Assembly (NCBI GenBank): GCA_964603125.1
Contig: CAZRUA010000101.1
Coordinates: forward strand, 1-13,221
Reading direction: 5' to 3'
From: CAZRUA01 sp964603125
GTDB lineage: Bacteria > Bacteroidota > Bacteroidia > B-17B0 > Aurantibacillaceae
DNA length: 13,221 bases
The notes beneath the pieces are model-generated. The model saw nothing but the letters and a program-made list of their open reading frames with translations, ran no database searches and was not told the DNA's origin. Positions 1 through 7,511 of the stretch are shown here, one piece after another. The position numbers and the translations under genes are program-made. Each line of letters starts with the position of its first letter. Position 1 is the first letter of the stretch.

Positions 1-1
1 A

Positions 2-436
2 AACGTAAATCCCTTAGATACTTCCATCTATAAAATAAAAACGGTAATTGAAAAACCCGGTAACATAGCAAAAATGTTCTCGATTGAAAATGAAAGAACA
101 GAAACGAATTATATCCCTTTACCAAAAAATGGTTTATTTAGTGTAGAGAAAAAATTAAATAAGTACACTCCTACTCCTGGCTTCCCTTATCCTCAGGATT
201 ATGAATACACCAGATACACCAACAATGATAGCTTACCAAGTGTACTTATTATTCGCGACTCATTTGGAACAAAATTATACCCTTACATATCTGAACAAAG
301 TAGCAAATGCGTTACAATTTATGACAACTGGCAATATGGTTTAAACGAACCTATTATTAAAGGCGAAAAACCAAATATTGTTTTACTACTAGTACTTGAG
401 AGTAACCTAAGAAATATTGTTAAGTGTTCGAAGTAA
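2..436 (+). CDS. AlgX/AlgJ-like SGNH O-acetyltransferase domain protein, 3' end only
   Basis: The frame is open from base 2 with no stop before 434-436, so the gene enters from the left edge and its start is not in the window; the ATG at 74 is most likely internal. 144 residues are visible. The segment VLIIRDSFG, with its Ser codon at 260-262, followed by a region ending in KPNIVLLLVLESNL, matches the C-terminal half of the AlgX/AlgJ/DHHW SGNH-hydrolase-like family. There the Ser of a [G/R]DSF motif is the nucleophile and a conserved acid lies in the final 'vE/lE' strand. These proteins O-acetylate exopolysaccharides in the periplasm, usually beside an MBOAT acyltransferase; that partner, and the Asp-His pair expected earlier in the protein, would lie beyond the edge. 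The family call is by motif recognition and the substrate is unknown. The gene converges on the minus-strand gene ending at 459. Confidence 0.66.
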   Translation, partial: NVNPLDTSIYKIKTVIEKPGNIAKMFSIENERTETNYIPLPKNGLFSVEKKLNKYTPTPGFPYPQDYEYTRYTNNDSLPSVLIIRDSFGTKLYPYISEQSSKCVTIYDNWQYGLNEPIIKGEKPNIVLLLVLESNLRNIVKCSK

Positions 437-458
437 CCTTAATGCGCTAATCTTTTTA

Positions 459-1010
459 TCACTCACTTAATATTTTATAATACTCTTCCGTAAAACCTCT
501 AAATTTTAAATACAAAATCTTTTCAATATTCAATGCTTGTTGTTGTGTAATCTCAACACCACAAATAAAAGCTTCTACTCGAGTTTCATTTGCTCCTTTA
601 TAATCAGCAAACATTAAATGACCTCTAATAACCTTCTCGTATTCTCTTACATTTACTAAACTTACATCAATCTCACTTACTTGTTTTTCCTTTAGTTTAC
701 CAGAATATAGTCCATAAAATCTTTGCCAATAAACCTTGTTAGAATTTACAATCACAATCTCCTTACCAAATGTGTTCCACAAAAACAATCTGAAGGGCAC
801 AAGTAAATTAAACACGAATGTTGCCAAAATCGCGAATACCAATCCTTTATCTTCCTTAGGATCAAAATTGACTAACAAAACAACATCCATAACAAATAAA
901 GCCAAACTACATATAAAAATGAATATTTTACCCGCAAGGTAAGATTTCACAATAAAAGTAATTTGAATCTCTTCTGGCTTAGAGTTGTCAATTTCAACTA
1001 AACTATCCAT
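459..1010 (-). CDS. Membrane protein of unknown function with possible PH-like domain
   Basis: This 183-residue protein has two hydrophobic segments in its first half (about residues 25-48 and 56-78), separated by a short charged loop (DPKEDKG). A soluble C-terminal part of about 100 residues follows. The pattern directly after helix 2 (FGKEIVIVNSNKVYW, then a basic KLKEK stretch and a strand) resembles bacterial PH-like domains that follow a TM hairpin, but this is a weak structural impression, not a family match. There is no signal peptide and there are no catalytic motifs. It is the last gene of a four-gene minus-strand cluster: its ATG at 1008-1010 directly follows the TAA stop (1011-1013) of the upstream aminotransferase gene, with no base between them, implying co-transcription and probably translational coupling. 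The function is unknown. Confidence 0.8.
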   Translation of the reverse strand: MDSLVEIDNSKPEEIQITFIVKSYLAGKIFIFICSLALFVMDVVLLVNFDPKEDKGLVFAILATFVFNLLVPFRLFLWNTFGKEIVIVNSNKVYWQRFYGLYSGKLKEKQVSEIDVSLVNVREYEKVIRGHLMFADYKGANETRVEAFICGVEITQQQALNIEKILYLKFRGFTEEYYKILSE

Positions 1011-2180
1011 TTAAAGCCATAAATAATTATACTCCAATTGATTTTTAAGATGACACAAAGCGTCATACAACTTATCTAAATCTTCTTGTGAATTAAATGC
1101 ATTAATAGAATATCTTATGTAAACATCATTCCCATGACGCATAACAGGAATTTCTATTCTAAACTTATCAAATAAAACTTTTTGCAATTGTTCGGGCTCT
1201 TTGGCATTGATTTTAACACTCAACATTTGGCCTATGAAATCATCGGTTAAAGGCGCTAGAGGTTTGGTATTAAATAAATCACAAAAACGGATTGCATTAT
1301 CCTTTACCAACTTTCGGGATTCTTTCGATACATCATTCCAATTATTTCGACTCATAAACTCAATTGCTTTTGGAATAGTTAAAAAAGCTGAGAAATCCCT
1401 TGTTCCTTGCGTTTGATGATGGTCGAGAAATGTAGATGAAGATGGGGCGAAACTTTTATATCCCCAACTTACAATTAAAGGATCCAATGGTTGAAACTCT
1501 TCCTTTACATATAAAAAAGAAGAACCTTTAGCCGTCATCATCCATTTATGACAAGCTCCTGTATAAAAATCCGCTTTTAGCTCTGAAAGATTTAAATTAA
1601 CATGAGCTGGTGCATGAGCACCATCAACAATTGTAACTAGACCTTTTTGCTTTGCTATCTCACAAATTTCTTTTACAGGCAAAATTAAAGCGGTTGAACT
1701 TGTTATATGGCTAATAAATATTGCCTTCGTTCTAGTACTTAATCCTTTAAAAAATTCCTCAACAAACTTTTCTTTAGAAACCAATGGAAGAGAAATATTT
1801 TGTCTTACATACTTCGCTCCTACTTTATCACAATAGTAATTCCATGTTTTATCACAAGCTCCATATTCGAGATTCGTTGTTAAAATTTCGTCACCTTCTT
1901 TTAAGTTAAAGCTTTTAGCTATAATATTTACAGCACAAGAAGGATTAGTAACGTAAACCAAATCATTTGGATTGCAATGAATAAATTTCGCCAATGCTTC
2001 GCGAGATTGTTGCAAATATTTAAGCCCATTTACGGCAATAAACTGAACAGGCTCTCTTTCAAGCTCCAATTGCCATTTTTGATAATCATCAAAAACTAAT
2101 TTAGGGCAAGCGCCAAACGAACCAAAATTTAAAAAAGTAATTGTTGGATCTAGTAAAAATTGTGATTTAAAATTTTCCAT
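1011..2180 (-). CDS. Class V-fold PLP-dependent aminotransferase (isopenicillin-N epimerase-like)
   Basis: This 389-residue protein, normal length for the family, is a fold-type I PLP enzyme. The cofactor-binding Asp lies in VDGAHA (Asp186, His189). The Schiff-base lysine is Lys212 in the GACHKWM motif, and a GTRD motif (259-262) supplies the Arg that usually contacts the phosphate or substrate. The N-terminal FLNFGSFGACP is typical of the CefD/isopenicillin-N epimerase-like and cysteine desulfurase-like branch. The enzyme should be cytoplasmic and act on an amino acid by transamination, racemisation/epimerisation or C-S/C-N bond cleavage; the sequence does not tell which. The CHK context lacks the mobile-loop cysteine pattern of IscS-type desulfurases, so a dedicated cysteine desulfurase role is less likely. 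It starts 2 bases after the LOG-family gene stop and abuts the downstream membrane-protein gene, so it belongs to the same operon. No beta-lactam genes are present, so the epimerase name should not be read literally. Confidence 0.88.
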   Translation of the reverse strand: MENFKSQFLLDPTITFLNFGSFGACPKLVFDDYQKWQLELEREPVQFIAVNGLKYLQQSREALAKFIHCNPNDLVYVTNPSCAVNIIAKSFNLKEGDEILTTNLEYGACDKTWNYYCDKVGAKYVRQNISLPLVSKEKFVEEFFKGLSTRTKAIFISHITSSTALILPVKEICEIAKQKGLVTIVDGAHAPAHVNLNLSELKADFYTGACHKWMMTAKGSSFLYVKEEFQPLDPLIVSWGYKSFAPSSSTFLDHHQTQGTRDFSAFLTIPKAIEFMSRNNWNDVSKESRKLVKDNAIRFCDLFNTKPLAPLTDDFIGQMLSVKINAKEPEQLQKVLFDKFRIEIPVMRHGNDVYIRYSINAFNSQEDLDKLYDALCHLKNQLEYNYLWL

Positions 2181-2182
2181 TT

Positions 2183-2764
2183 TTATGTGTTATCATTATT
2201 AATCCATTTACCAACTTCTGGAGCTTCGTATTCATTCATTTTCAAGAGCAAATCCTCAATTGAATCACTCACAATAAGCATTTCTTGGTTAATTGCTTTT
2301 AAAAAGCCTTTATCAAGCATTTCCTGTATCATTGCAATTAACGAATTATAAAAACCATTTGTATTAAGCAATCCAATAGGCTTTTTATGCAAGCCCAATT
2401 GCGCCCATGTGAGAACTTCAAACAACTCCTCCATAGTTCCGAAGCCTCCCGGCATGGCAATAAAACCATCACACAGTTCATTCATCTTAGCCTTTCGTTG
2501 ATGCATACTATCAACTATAATTAACTCACTAAGTTTATCATGAGCAATTTCTTTAGAGCGAAGGAAATTAGGCAAAACACCTATTACCTTTCCGTTCAAA
2601 CTTAAAGCACCGTCAGCGACAGCTCCCATCAAGCCAATTTTAGCTCCTCCGTATACAAGTTGAATATTGTTTGTTGCTAAAACACAACCTAAGTCAAAAG
2701 CTTGAACCATAAAAACTTTATCAGTTCCAGCACTCGAACCACAAAACACAGTTATTGATTTCAT
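2183..2764 (-). CDS. LOG family protein (TIGR00730 Rossmann-fold nucleotide phosphoribohydrolase)
   Basis: This 193-residue cytoplasmic protein has the full set of LOG family marks. It starts with a Rossmann strand (ITVFCGSSAG), then GGAKIGLMG at about 39-47. The substrate Arg-Lys lies in MHQRKAKM (Arg90, Lys91), and the signature PGGFGTMEE is at 105-113. Family members hydrolyse nucleoside 5'-monophosphates, releasing ribose 5-phosphate and the free base; in plants and some bacteria the substrate is a cytokinin riboside monophosphate. The old name 'lysine decarboxylase' is a misannotation. In a bacterium like this the role is more likely purine nucleotide salvage or housekeeping, which cannot be settled here. 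The catalytic residues appear intact. It lies 14 bases downstream of the secreted-protein gene and 2 bases upstream of the aminotransferase gene, in a compact operon. Confidence 0.93.
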   Translation of the reverse strand: MKSITVFCGSSAGTDKVFMVQAFDLGCVLATNNIQLVYGGAKIGLMGAVADGALSLNGKVIGVLPNFLRSKEIAHDKLSELIIVDSMHQRKAKMNELCDGFIAMPGGFGTMEELFEVLTWAQLGLHKKPIGLLNTNGFYNSLIAMIQEMLDKGFLKAINQEMLIVSDSIEDLLLKMNEYEAPEVGKWINNDNT

Positions 2765-2778
2765 AATTTTAAATTTAA

Positions 2779-3561
2779 TTACCGAAAAACAATTCTTCTA
2801 TCCTTATTATCATACAACAAATAAAATTCCTCGCCTTTGTATTTGCTACAATCTATGACAGATTGAAATCCCTTAAGTAAGGCCTCGCCATTTTTACTAT
2901 ACAACTCACAATACGTTTCCGAACTCAATTTAATTGTCTTTGCCATTGATCCTGCTTCTTCAACCTCAACAACCGGAGAATTTGATTTAACACTAAAGCT
3001 TCCCGAAACATTATATTTATTGGGTAAACTTAACTGCTTAACTCGAATTTTATTTTCGCCTGAATGCAATTTTAGTTTAAATTCATAATGGTTCGTATCC
3101 TTATTTGTTCCATCAAAGTCCAAAATCTTAATCCATTTATTACACCAAAATTGTTCAATCGAATAACTTGTTTTACCACTTTCAGCTGTTGTGGCAAATC
3201 TAAACGTTCCTTCACCCAAAAACTCATGTTTAATAATATTTAGCTTACGCGCTGTGTAATCATGCATTTGATGTAGCACCTTAGGTTTACAATCAGCTTT
3301 ATGCTTTATTATTACCTTAACGCTATCATCTAATTTTAAATTGAGATTTTTAAGGTTAATTTCATAAGCACTAGCTTGCTCAAATTTAATTTCGGTTCCA
3401 TTAACGATAATTTTTTCAGTACAAAAATTAATCTTATCGGAAGAATAGGGATTTTGAATGTAAATGTTTTTATTTTGATAAGTCCCGTTTAACACTAGCT
3501 CAGCATTTTGCGCAGAAGAAAAACCTGAAGCAAATATTAATATTAAAACAAACAAGCGCAT
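2779..3561 (-). CDS. Secreted protein of unknown function with T9SS-like C-terminal segment
   Basis: From the start chosen here the protein has 260 residues and begins with a clean signal peptide (MRLFVLILIFASGFSSAQ, cleavage probably after Ser-Ala-Gln or Ala). An in-frame ATG 10 codons upstream (3589-3591) gives a 270-residue form. I reject it because it directly abuts the T-tract of an intrinsic terminator, and because it would add a second hydrophobic stretch. The body is beta-rich with no catalytic motif; the middle (GEGTFRFATTAESGKTSY, then KLHSGENKIRVKQ) looks like an Ig/FnIII-type fold. The last 45 residues (CELYSKNGEALLKGF, then IDCSKYKGEEFYLLYDNK) follow the 'Y..nG..l..G....Id.s...kG.Yyl' pattern of type IX secretion C-terminal domains, so outer-membrane passage and surface attachment are possible. 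It is the first gene of the four-gene cluster. I do not recognise a named family. Confidence 0.75.
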   Translation of the reverse strand: MRLFVLILIFASGFSSAQNAELVLNGTYQNKNIYIQNPYSSDKINFCTEKIIVNGTEIKFEQASAYEINLKNLNLKLDDSVKVIIKHKADCKPKVLHQMHDYTARKLNIIKHEFLGEGTFRFATTAESGKTSYSIEQFWCNKWIKILDFDGTNKDTNHYEFKLKLHSGENKIRVKQLSLPNKYNVSGSFSVKSNSPVVEVEEAGSMAKTIKLSSETYCELYSKNGEALLKGFQSVIDCSKYKGEEFYLLYDNKDRRIVFR

Positions 3562-3566
3562 CAAAA

Positions 3567-3574
3567 CAAATGTA
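3567..3574 (-). promoter_or_regulatory. Candidate Bacteroidota -7 promoter element (TACATTTG)
   Basis: The minus strand reads TACATTTG, an exact match to the Bacteroidota -7 consensus TAnnTTTG, five bases before the ATG at 3561. It lies after the terminator of the upstream unit, where a new promoter is needed for the four-gene cluster. No TTG is found at the expected -33 position 17-23 bases upstream, which lowers confidence. If used, transcription would start at or within a few bases of the ATG, giving a nearly leaderless mRNA. Confidence 0.4.
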
Positions 3575-3591
3575 ATTAATTTTATGGGCAT

Positions 3592-3618
3592 AAAAAAGCC
3601 TCAGTTTTTACTGAGGCT
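3592..3618 (-). terminator. Intrinsic terminator after the peptidase/transporter unit
   Basis: A 9-bp stem (AGCCTCAGT pairing with ACTGAGGCT, bases 3597-3605 and 3610-3618) closes a 4-base loop. On the minus strand it is followed by an uninterrupted run of T (3596-3592). It lies 21 bases after the stop codon of the POT transporter gene (3640) and is oriented to end that transcript. The T-run ends one base before an in-frame ATG at 3591, which argues that this ATG is not the real start of the next gene. Confidence 0.88.
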
Positions 3619-3639
3619 AATTCTATTACAATTTTACAT

Positions 3640-5241
3640 TTAAGCTCCTAAAACAACTTTATCGTTACGTAGCCTTTTTTCTAACAAAAAGAAAATTATA
3701 GTTGTTCCGATACAAATACCCATAAACAACCAATAGTATTTTGCTCCTTCAAACTGTGAAAAGAACCCTTTGTTAGAAATACTGTTATTAACTTGAGAAA
3801 CAATAACATTACCAATAGTTACAGTTAACAACCAACACGACATGATAGTTGCTTTCATACTAGCTGGAGCTCTAGTATAAGCATATTCCAAGCCAGTAAT
3901 TGAAATTAAAATTTCAGCTATTGTAATAATGAAGTAAGCAAACAATTGCCAACCTATACTAGGCAAATTTCCTAATTTAGCTTGTGCGTCAAACCAATCC
4001 AAACGTGCTTGACCTTTCAATCCTGCTGGAATAGTTGCCGCCACAGTATCAATTGTTTCTTGAGGAATGGCTATAAAAACAAACGAAATAGCAGTTAAAA
4101 TAAATCCAATCCCTACTTTTGCAGTCGCAGATAATTTCAACTTAGGGTAGATAAAAAAAGTAATTAACGGCGTTAAAATTAAAATTGCTAATGGATTTAT
4201 TAACTGAATTTGCTCAGGCTCCATAATAAAACCAAATATACTTCTATTCATCATCTGAGCTTGCAAAACCCACTCAGAACCATTTTGATCATAAAGCGCC
4301 CAGAAAACAGGAATGAACGAAAACAACGCTAATATTTTCCAAACACTTCTTATTCCATCAACACGTTCTTCACCATATTTAGTTGTAGCTCCTTTAAAAC
4401 CTCCATTCAACATAGCATACAAGTTAATACCAATAAATGTACCTGGAGCAGCAAACCAAAACTTGTTAAAAATCAATGCGCATAGAACTACCAAAGTTAA
4501 CCACGAACCTAAAACCCATGCTATGCCATATTGTAAATAAGTATCGAAAATTAAGTAAGAAGCTACCAAAGTAATCACTGTTGTAGAGAAAATTATTACC
4601 CTGTTTACATCATAACCCGCTGGTGGAACACGACGATATTTCTTTCTTCCTAACCAAAAAACAACTGTAGCAATAAACATTAATACTCCAGGTACGCCGA
4701 ATGCAACTGCTGGTCCATATTTTTTGTTCAAGTATGGTATTAAATATGTAGAAATTAATGACCCAAAATTAATTGCCAAATAGAATAAACTGAAGGCTTT
4801 TTCAATCAGAGATTTATTTGACTCATCAAATTGATCTCCAACATTGGCACTAACACATGGTTTAATACCTCCAGCTCCCATACTAATCATTAATAAACCT
4901 GCGGTAAAACCACCTAATTTATTTTCAAAAATCGCAAGGAATGCATGCCCAACACAATAAACCAATGACAAATAAAAAATTGTTTTATACTTCCCTAAAA
5001 ACCAGTCTGCCATAAGGCCTCCGATTAATGGTAGAAGATATGTCATAGCAATAAAAGCATGTGTTTGCTCATTTGCCTTTTCATTACTGTCGTTAAAAAA
5101 CTGCAATGCTAAAAAAGTAGTTAAAATGGCTTTCATACCATAAAAACTAAATCTCTCTGCTGCCTCATTACCAACAATGTAAGGAATTGCCGCAGGGAAT
5201 CTTGGTTTGGTTTGTGGTGTGGTGATTGTTGTTTCGCTCAT
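3640..5241 (-). CDS. POT/PTR2 family proton-coupled di- and tripeptide transporter
   Basis: This 533-residue polytopic inner-membrane protein of the MFS imports di- and tripeptides with protons. The proton-coupling motif ExxERF is present in NEAAERFSFYG (Glu26, Glu29, Arg30), with Phe where many members have the first Tyr of the YYG. The loop motif GGLMADWFLGKYKTI (about 74-88) and the PTR2 signature FYLAINFGSL (153-162) are both clear. Lys127 in the GGIKP segment matches the conserved lysine of helix 4. The length is about right for bacterial POT proteins with 12 helices plus two additional ones. The gene starts 9 bases after the stop of the dipeptidyl peptidase gene, so the two are co-transcribed: the peptidase makes dipeptides and this protein takes them up. 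A strong terminator follows. The substrate range beyond short peptides cannot be read from sequence. Confidence 0.95.
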   Translation of the reverse strand: MSETTITTPQTKPRFPAAIPYIVGNEAAERFSFYGMKAILTTFLALQFFNDSNEKANEQTHAFIAMTYLLPLIGGLMADWFLGKYKTIFYLSLVYCVGHAFLAIFENKLGGFTAGLLMISMGAGGIKPCVSANVGDQFDESNKSLIEKAFSLFYLAINFGSLISTYLIPYLNKKYGPAVAFGVPGVLMFIATVVFWLGRKKYRRVPPAGYDVNRVIIFSTTVITLVASYLIFDTYLQYGIAWVLGSWLTLVVLCALIFNKFWFAAPGTFIGINLYAMLNGGFKGATTKYGEERVDGIRSVWKILALFSFIPVFWALYDQNGSEWVLQAQMMNRSIFGFIMEPEQIQLINPLAILILTPLITFFIYPKLKLSATAKVGIGFILTAISFVFIAIPQETIDTVAATIPAGLKGQARLDWFDAQAKLGNLPSIGWQLFAYFIITIAEILISITGLEYAYTRAPASMKATIMSCWLLTVTIGNVIVSQVNNSISNKGFFSQFEGAKYYWLFMGICIGTTIIFFLLEKRLRNDKVVLGA

Positions 5242-5250
5242 AACTATAAT

Positions 5251-7422
5251 CTATAAATTTTCAAGGATAAACTTGTACATTTTGTTGTACAGGTGATAAC
5301 GTGTCATTCCGCCATAAATACCATGGTTTTTGTTTGGATACATCATCATATCAAACGGAATATTATTCTTCACTAAAGCATTACTCATTTCCATACTATT
5401 TTGAAAATGAACATTGTCATCAGCTGTTCCATGAACAAGCAAAAACTTACCTTTAATCTGTTTCACAAAGTTAATAGGTGAATTATCATCGTATCCAGAA
5501 GGATTCTCTTGAGGCGTGCGTAAAAAACGCTCAGTATAAATATTATCATAATAACGCCAGTTGGTTACCGGAGCTACTGCTATGTTTGCTTTAAAATAAT
5601 CTGCCCCCTTTGTAATTAATAAAGACGATAGATAACCTCCAAAACTCCATCCCATAAATCCAATTCTATTTTTATCTACATAAGCTTGTTCGCCCATATA
5701 TTTTGCCACATCAATTTGATCTAGAGTTTCTAACTTACCTAGCTGCATGTAAGTGCTGTGTTTAAATTCACGTCCACGACCTAAGGTTCCTCTCCCATCA
5801 ACACAAACAACCACGTAACCATTTTCGCATAACAATTGATGCCATAAATAATCAAATGTCTCCCATTGATTATTACACTCATTTGAACCTGGTCCGCCAT
5901 AAGCAAACATAAATACTGGATATTTTTTTGTTGCATCAAAATCTGTTGGTTTCATCATCCAACCATTTAATTCAACACCATCCGTGTTTTTCATTGTAAA
6001 GAACTCCTTTTTAGTAAGATTCAAACCCTTCATCTTATCACGCAAGGTCTTATTATCTTCTAAAACTTTAACCAATTTACCATCAGCACTTCTTAAATCA
6101 ATTACAGGAGGAGTATTTGCATTGCTATACGAACTAACATAGTATTTAAAACCACGCATAAACTCTGCATCTGTAGTTCCTTTGTCAATCGACATTTTTT
6201 TCTTTTTCTTCCCATCTAAACTTACCGAATACAAATCTCTATCTGTAGCAGAAACCTCAGTAGAAATGTAGTATAACATTTTAGCTTTTTCATCATAACC
6301 TTTAAACGCCATTACATCCCAATTACCTTTAGTTAGTTGATTTACCAATTTCCCAGTAAAATCATAATGGTAAATATGGTTATAACCATCCTTCTCACTT
6401 GTCCAAATAAAACCTTTATTACCTGCTAAAAAAGTTAAATCATCAGCAACATCAATATATGTTTTAGCTTCTTCGGTTAAGATTGTTTTTGTGCTACCAT
6501 CCTTTGCATCAGCAAATAATAACTCCAATTTATTTTGCAAACGGTTCAATCGCTGAACAGAGAGAATATTTGCATCCTTCGTCCAAACTATTCTTGGAAT
6601 ATAAATATCCTTTTCCTTACCTATATCAACTTTAACAGTAGTTCCGGTAGCAACATCATATATATGAACACTTACAATTGAATTTGCTTCGCCTGCTTTA
6701 GGATATTTAAAACGGTAAGTTTCAGGATATAAACCTGTGTAAATAGGCATATCAAATTCCTTCACGTTTGTTTCATCAAATTTTATATAAGCTATTTTGG
6801 TTGCATTAGAATTCCAAAAAAATGCTTCGGCTTTACTAAATTCCTCTTCATAAACCCAATCAGCCCAACCGTTTTTAATCTTATTCAACTCACCATCTTT
6901 GGTAATTTGAGTTTCGGTATTTGAGTTTAAATCCTTAATAAAAATATTGTTATCACGCACAAAAGCCACACTATTGCCTATTGGAGAAAAAGTAGCAAAC
7001 ATTTGCTTTCCACCAGCACTTAACAATTGAGTTTTCTTGGTTTTAAAGTCGTAAACATAATTTACAACTGTTGCCGAATGACGATAAATACCTTCTGTTT
7101 CAGTGGGAATTAGCATTTTAGTTTCATCTTCCGAAAAAGAGTAGTCTTCAAAAGGCACCTCCTTTCCATCAACAGTAACATCTGCCTTTTTTACAAGAGT
7201 TGATATTTTTTTGTCAGTTTTAACGTCGTATTTCACCAAATTACCAGCTTCATCAAAATTTGAATAGGTAATTCCATCATTCATACTGTTAAAACCGCCA
7301 AAACCTGCTGGCATGTACTTGTAATTTTTCCAAATATCCTCTAAGGTGATATTTGCTTTACCTTGAGCAAAAATTAAATTAACATTTACAAGTAGAAAAG
7401 CAATTAAAAGTTTTTTAAACAT
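5251..7422 (-). CDS. Dipeptidyl peptidase IV-type S9 family serine peptidase, exported
   Basis: This 723-residue exopeptidase releases N-terminal dipeptides, typically Xaa-Pro or Xaa-Ala. A signal peptide (MFKKLLIAFLLVNVNLIFAQ) sends it to the periplasm or beyond. Residues ~90-470 form the DPP IV N-terminal beta-propeller, and ~500-723 the alpha/beta-hydrolase domain. The catalytic triad is intact: Ser593 in GWSFGGY, Asp668 in HGTADDNVHFQ, His700 in NKNHGIYG. The double-Glu clamp that binds the substrate's free amino terminus is present in WVYEEEFS (about Glu192-Glu193). The oxyanion tyrosine is likely Tyr508 in YGGPGS. These features distinguish a DPP IV from oligopeptidases and acylaminoacyl peptidases. 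The length matches bacterial DPP IV enzymes. A GKKKKKM run at about 404-410 is an odd but harmless lysine tract in the propeller. It is the first gene of a two-gene unit with the POT transporter 9 bases downstream. Confidence 0.96.
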   Translation of the reverse strand: MFKKLLIAFLLVNVNLIFAQGKANITLEDIWKNYKYMPAGFGGFNSMNDGITYSNFDEAGNLVKYDVKTDKKISTLVKKADVTVDGKEVPFEDYSFSEDETKMLIPTETEGIYRHSATVVNYVYDFKTKKTQLLSAGGKQMFATFSPIGNSVAFVRDNNIFIKDLNSNTETQITKDGELNKIKNGWADWVYEEEFSKAEAFFWNSNATKIAYIKFDETNVKEFDMPIYTGLYPETYRFKYPKAGEANSIVSVHIYDVATGTTVKVDIGKEKDIYIPRIVWTKDANILSVQRLNRLQNKLELLFADAKDGSTKTILTEEAKTYIDVADDLTFLAGNKGFIWTSEKDGYNHIYHYDFTGKLVNQLTKGNWDVMAFKGYDEKAKMLYYISTEVSATDRDLYSVSLDGKKKKKMSIDKGTTDAEFMRGFKYYVSSYSNANTPPVIDLRSADGKLVKVLEDNKTLRDKMKGLNLTKKEFFTMKNTDGVELNGWMMKPTDFDATKKYPVFMFAYGGPGSNECNNQWETFDYLWHQLLCENGYVVVCVDGRGTLGRGREFKHSTYMQLGKLETLDQIDVAKYMGEQAYVDKNRIGFMGWSFGGYLSSLLITKGADYFKANIAVAPVTNWRYYDNIYTERFLRTPQENPSGYDDNSPINFVKQIKGKFLLVHGTADDNVHFQNSMEMSNALVKNNIPFDMMMYPNKNHGIYGGMTRYHLYNKMYKFILENL

Positions 7423-7511
7423 TGTGCTATTTTTTTTAAACTTTGTGAAGATAAGTATTTTTTGACAATCGTAAGCCTTGACAAGAAATTATTCACCAAA
7501 AAAACAGCCCA
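7423..7511. promoter_or_regulatory. Divergent intergenic region between the peptidase and FAD-oxidase genes
   Basis: These 89 bases separate two divergent start codons and should carry both promoters. I find no exact TAnnTTTG -7 element with a TTG at -33 on either strand. Two near-matches with one extra spacer base, TAAACTTTG (7437-7445) and TATTTTTTG (7456-7464), lie on the plus strand, pointing toward the FAD-oxidase gene. Neither is convincing. No operator-like palindrome is obvious. Confidence 0.35.

Noticed and set aside
437..458. Terminator between the convergent genes at the left end
   Set aside because: Only 22 bases with no stem-loop of note.
736..942. Plus-strand open frame of 68 codons
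   Set aside because: Antisense to the membrane-protein gene, low-complexity Asn/Lys/Thr-rich translation, no family features.
1201..1416. Plus-strand open frame of 71 codons
   Set aside because: Lies entirely antisense within the well-supported aminotransferase gene and has no recognisable motif.
1011..2180. Beta-lactam biosynthetic role for the isopenicillin-N epimerase-like gene
   Set aside because: No other beta-lactam gene lies nearby; the name reflects only fold-family similarity.
4313..4540. Plus-strand open frame of 75 codons
   Set aside because: Antisense shadow of the POT transporter gene.
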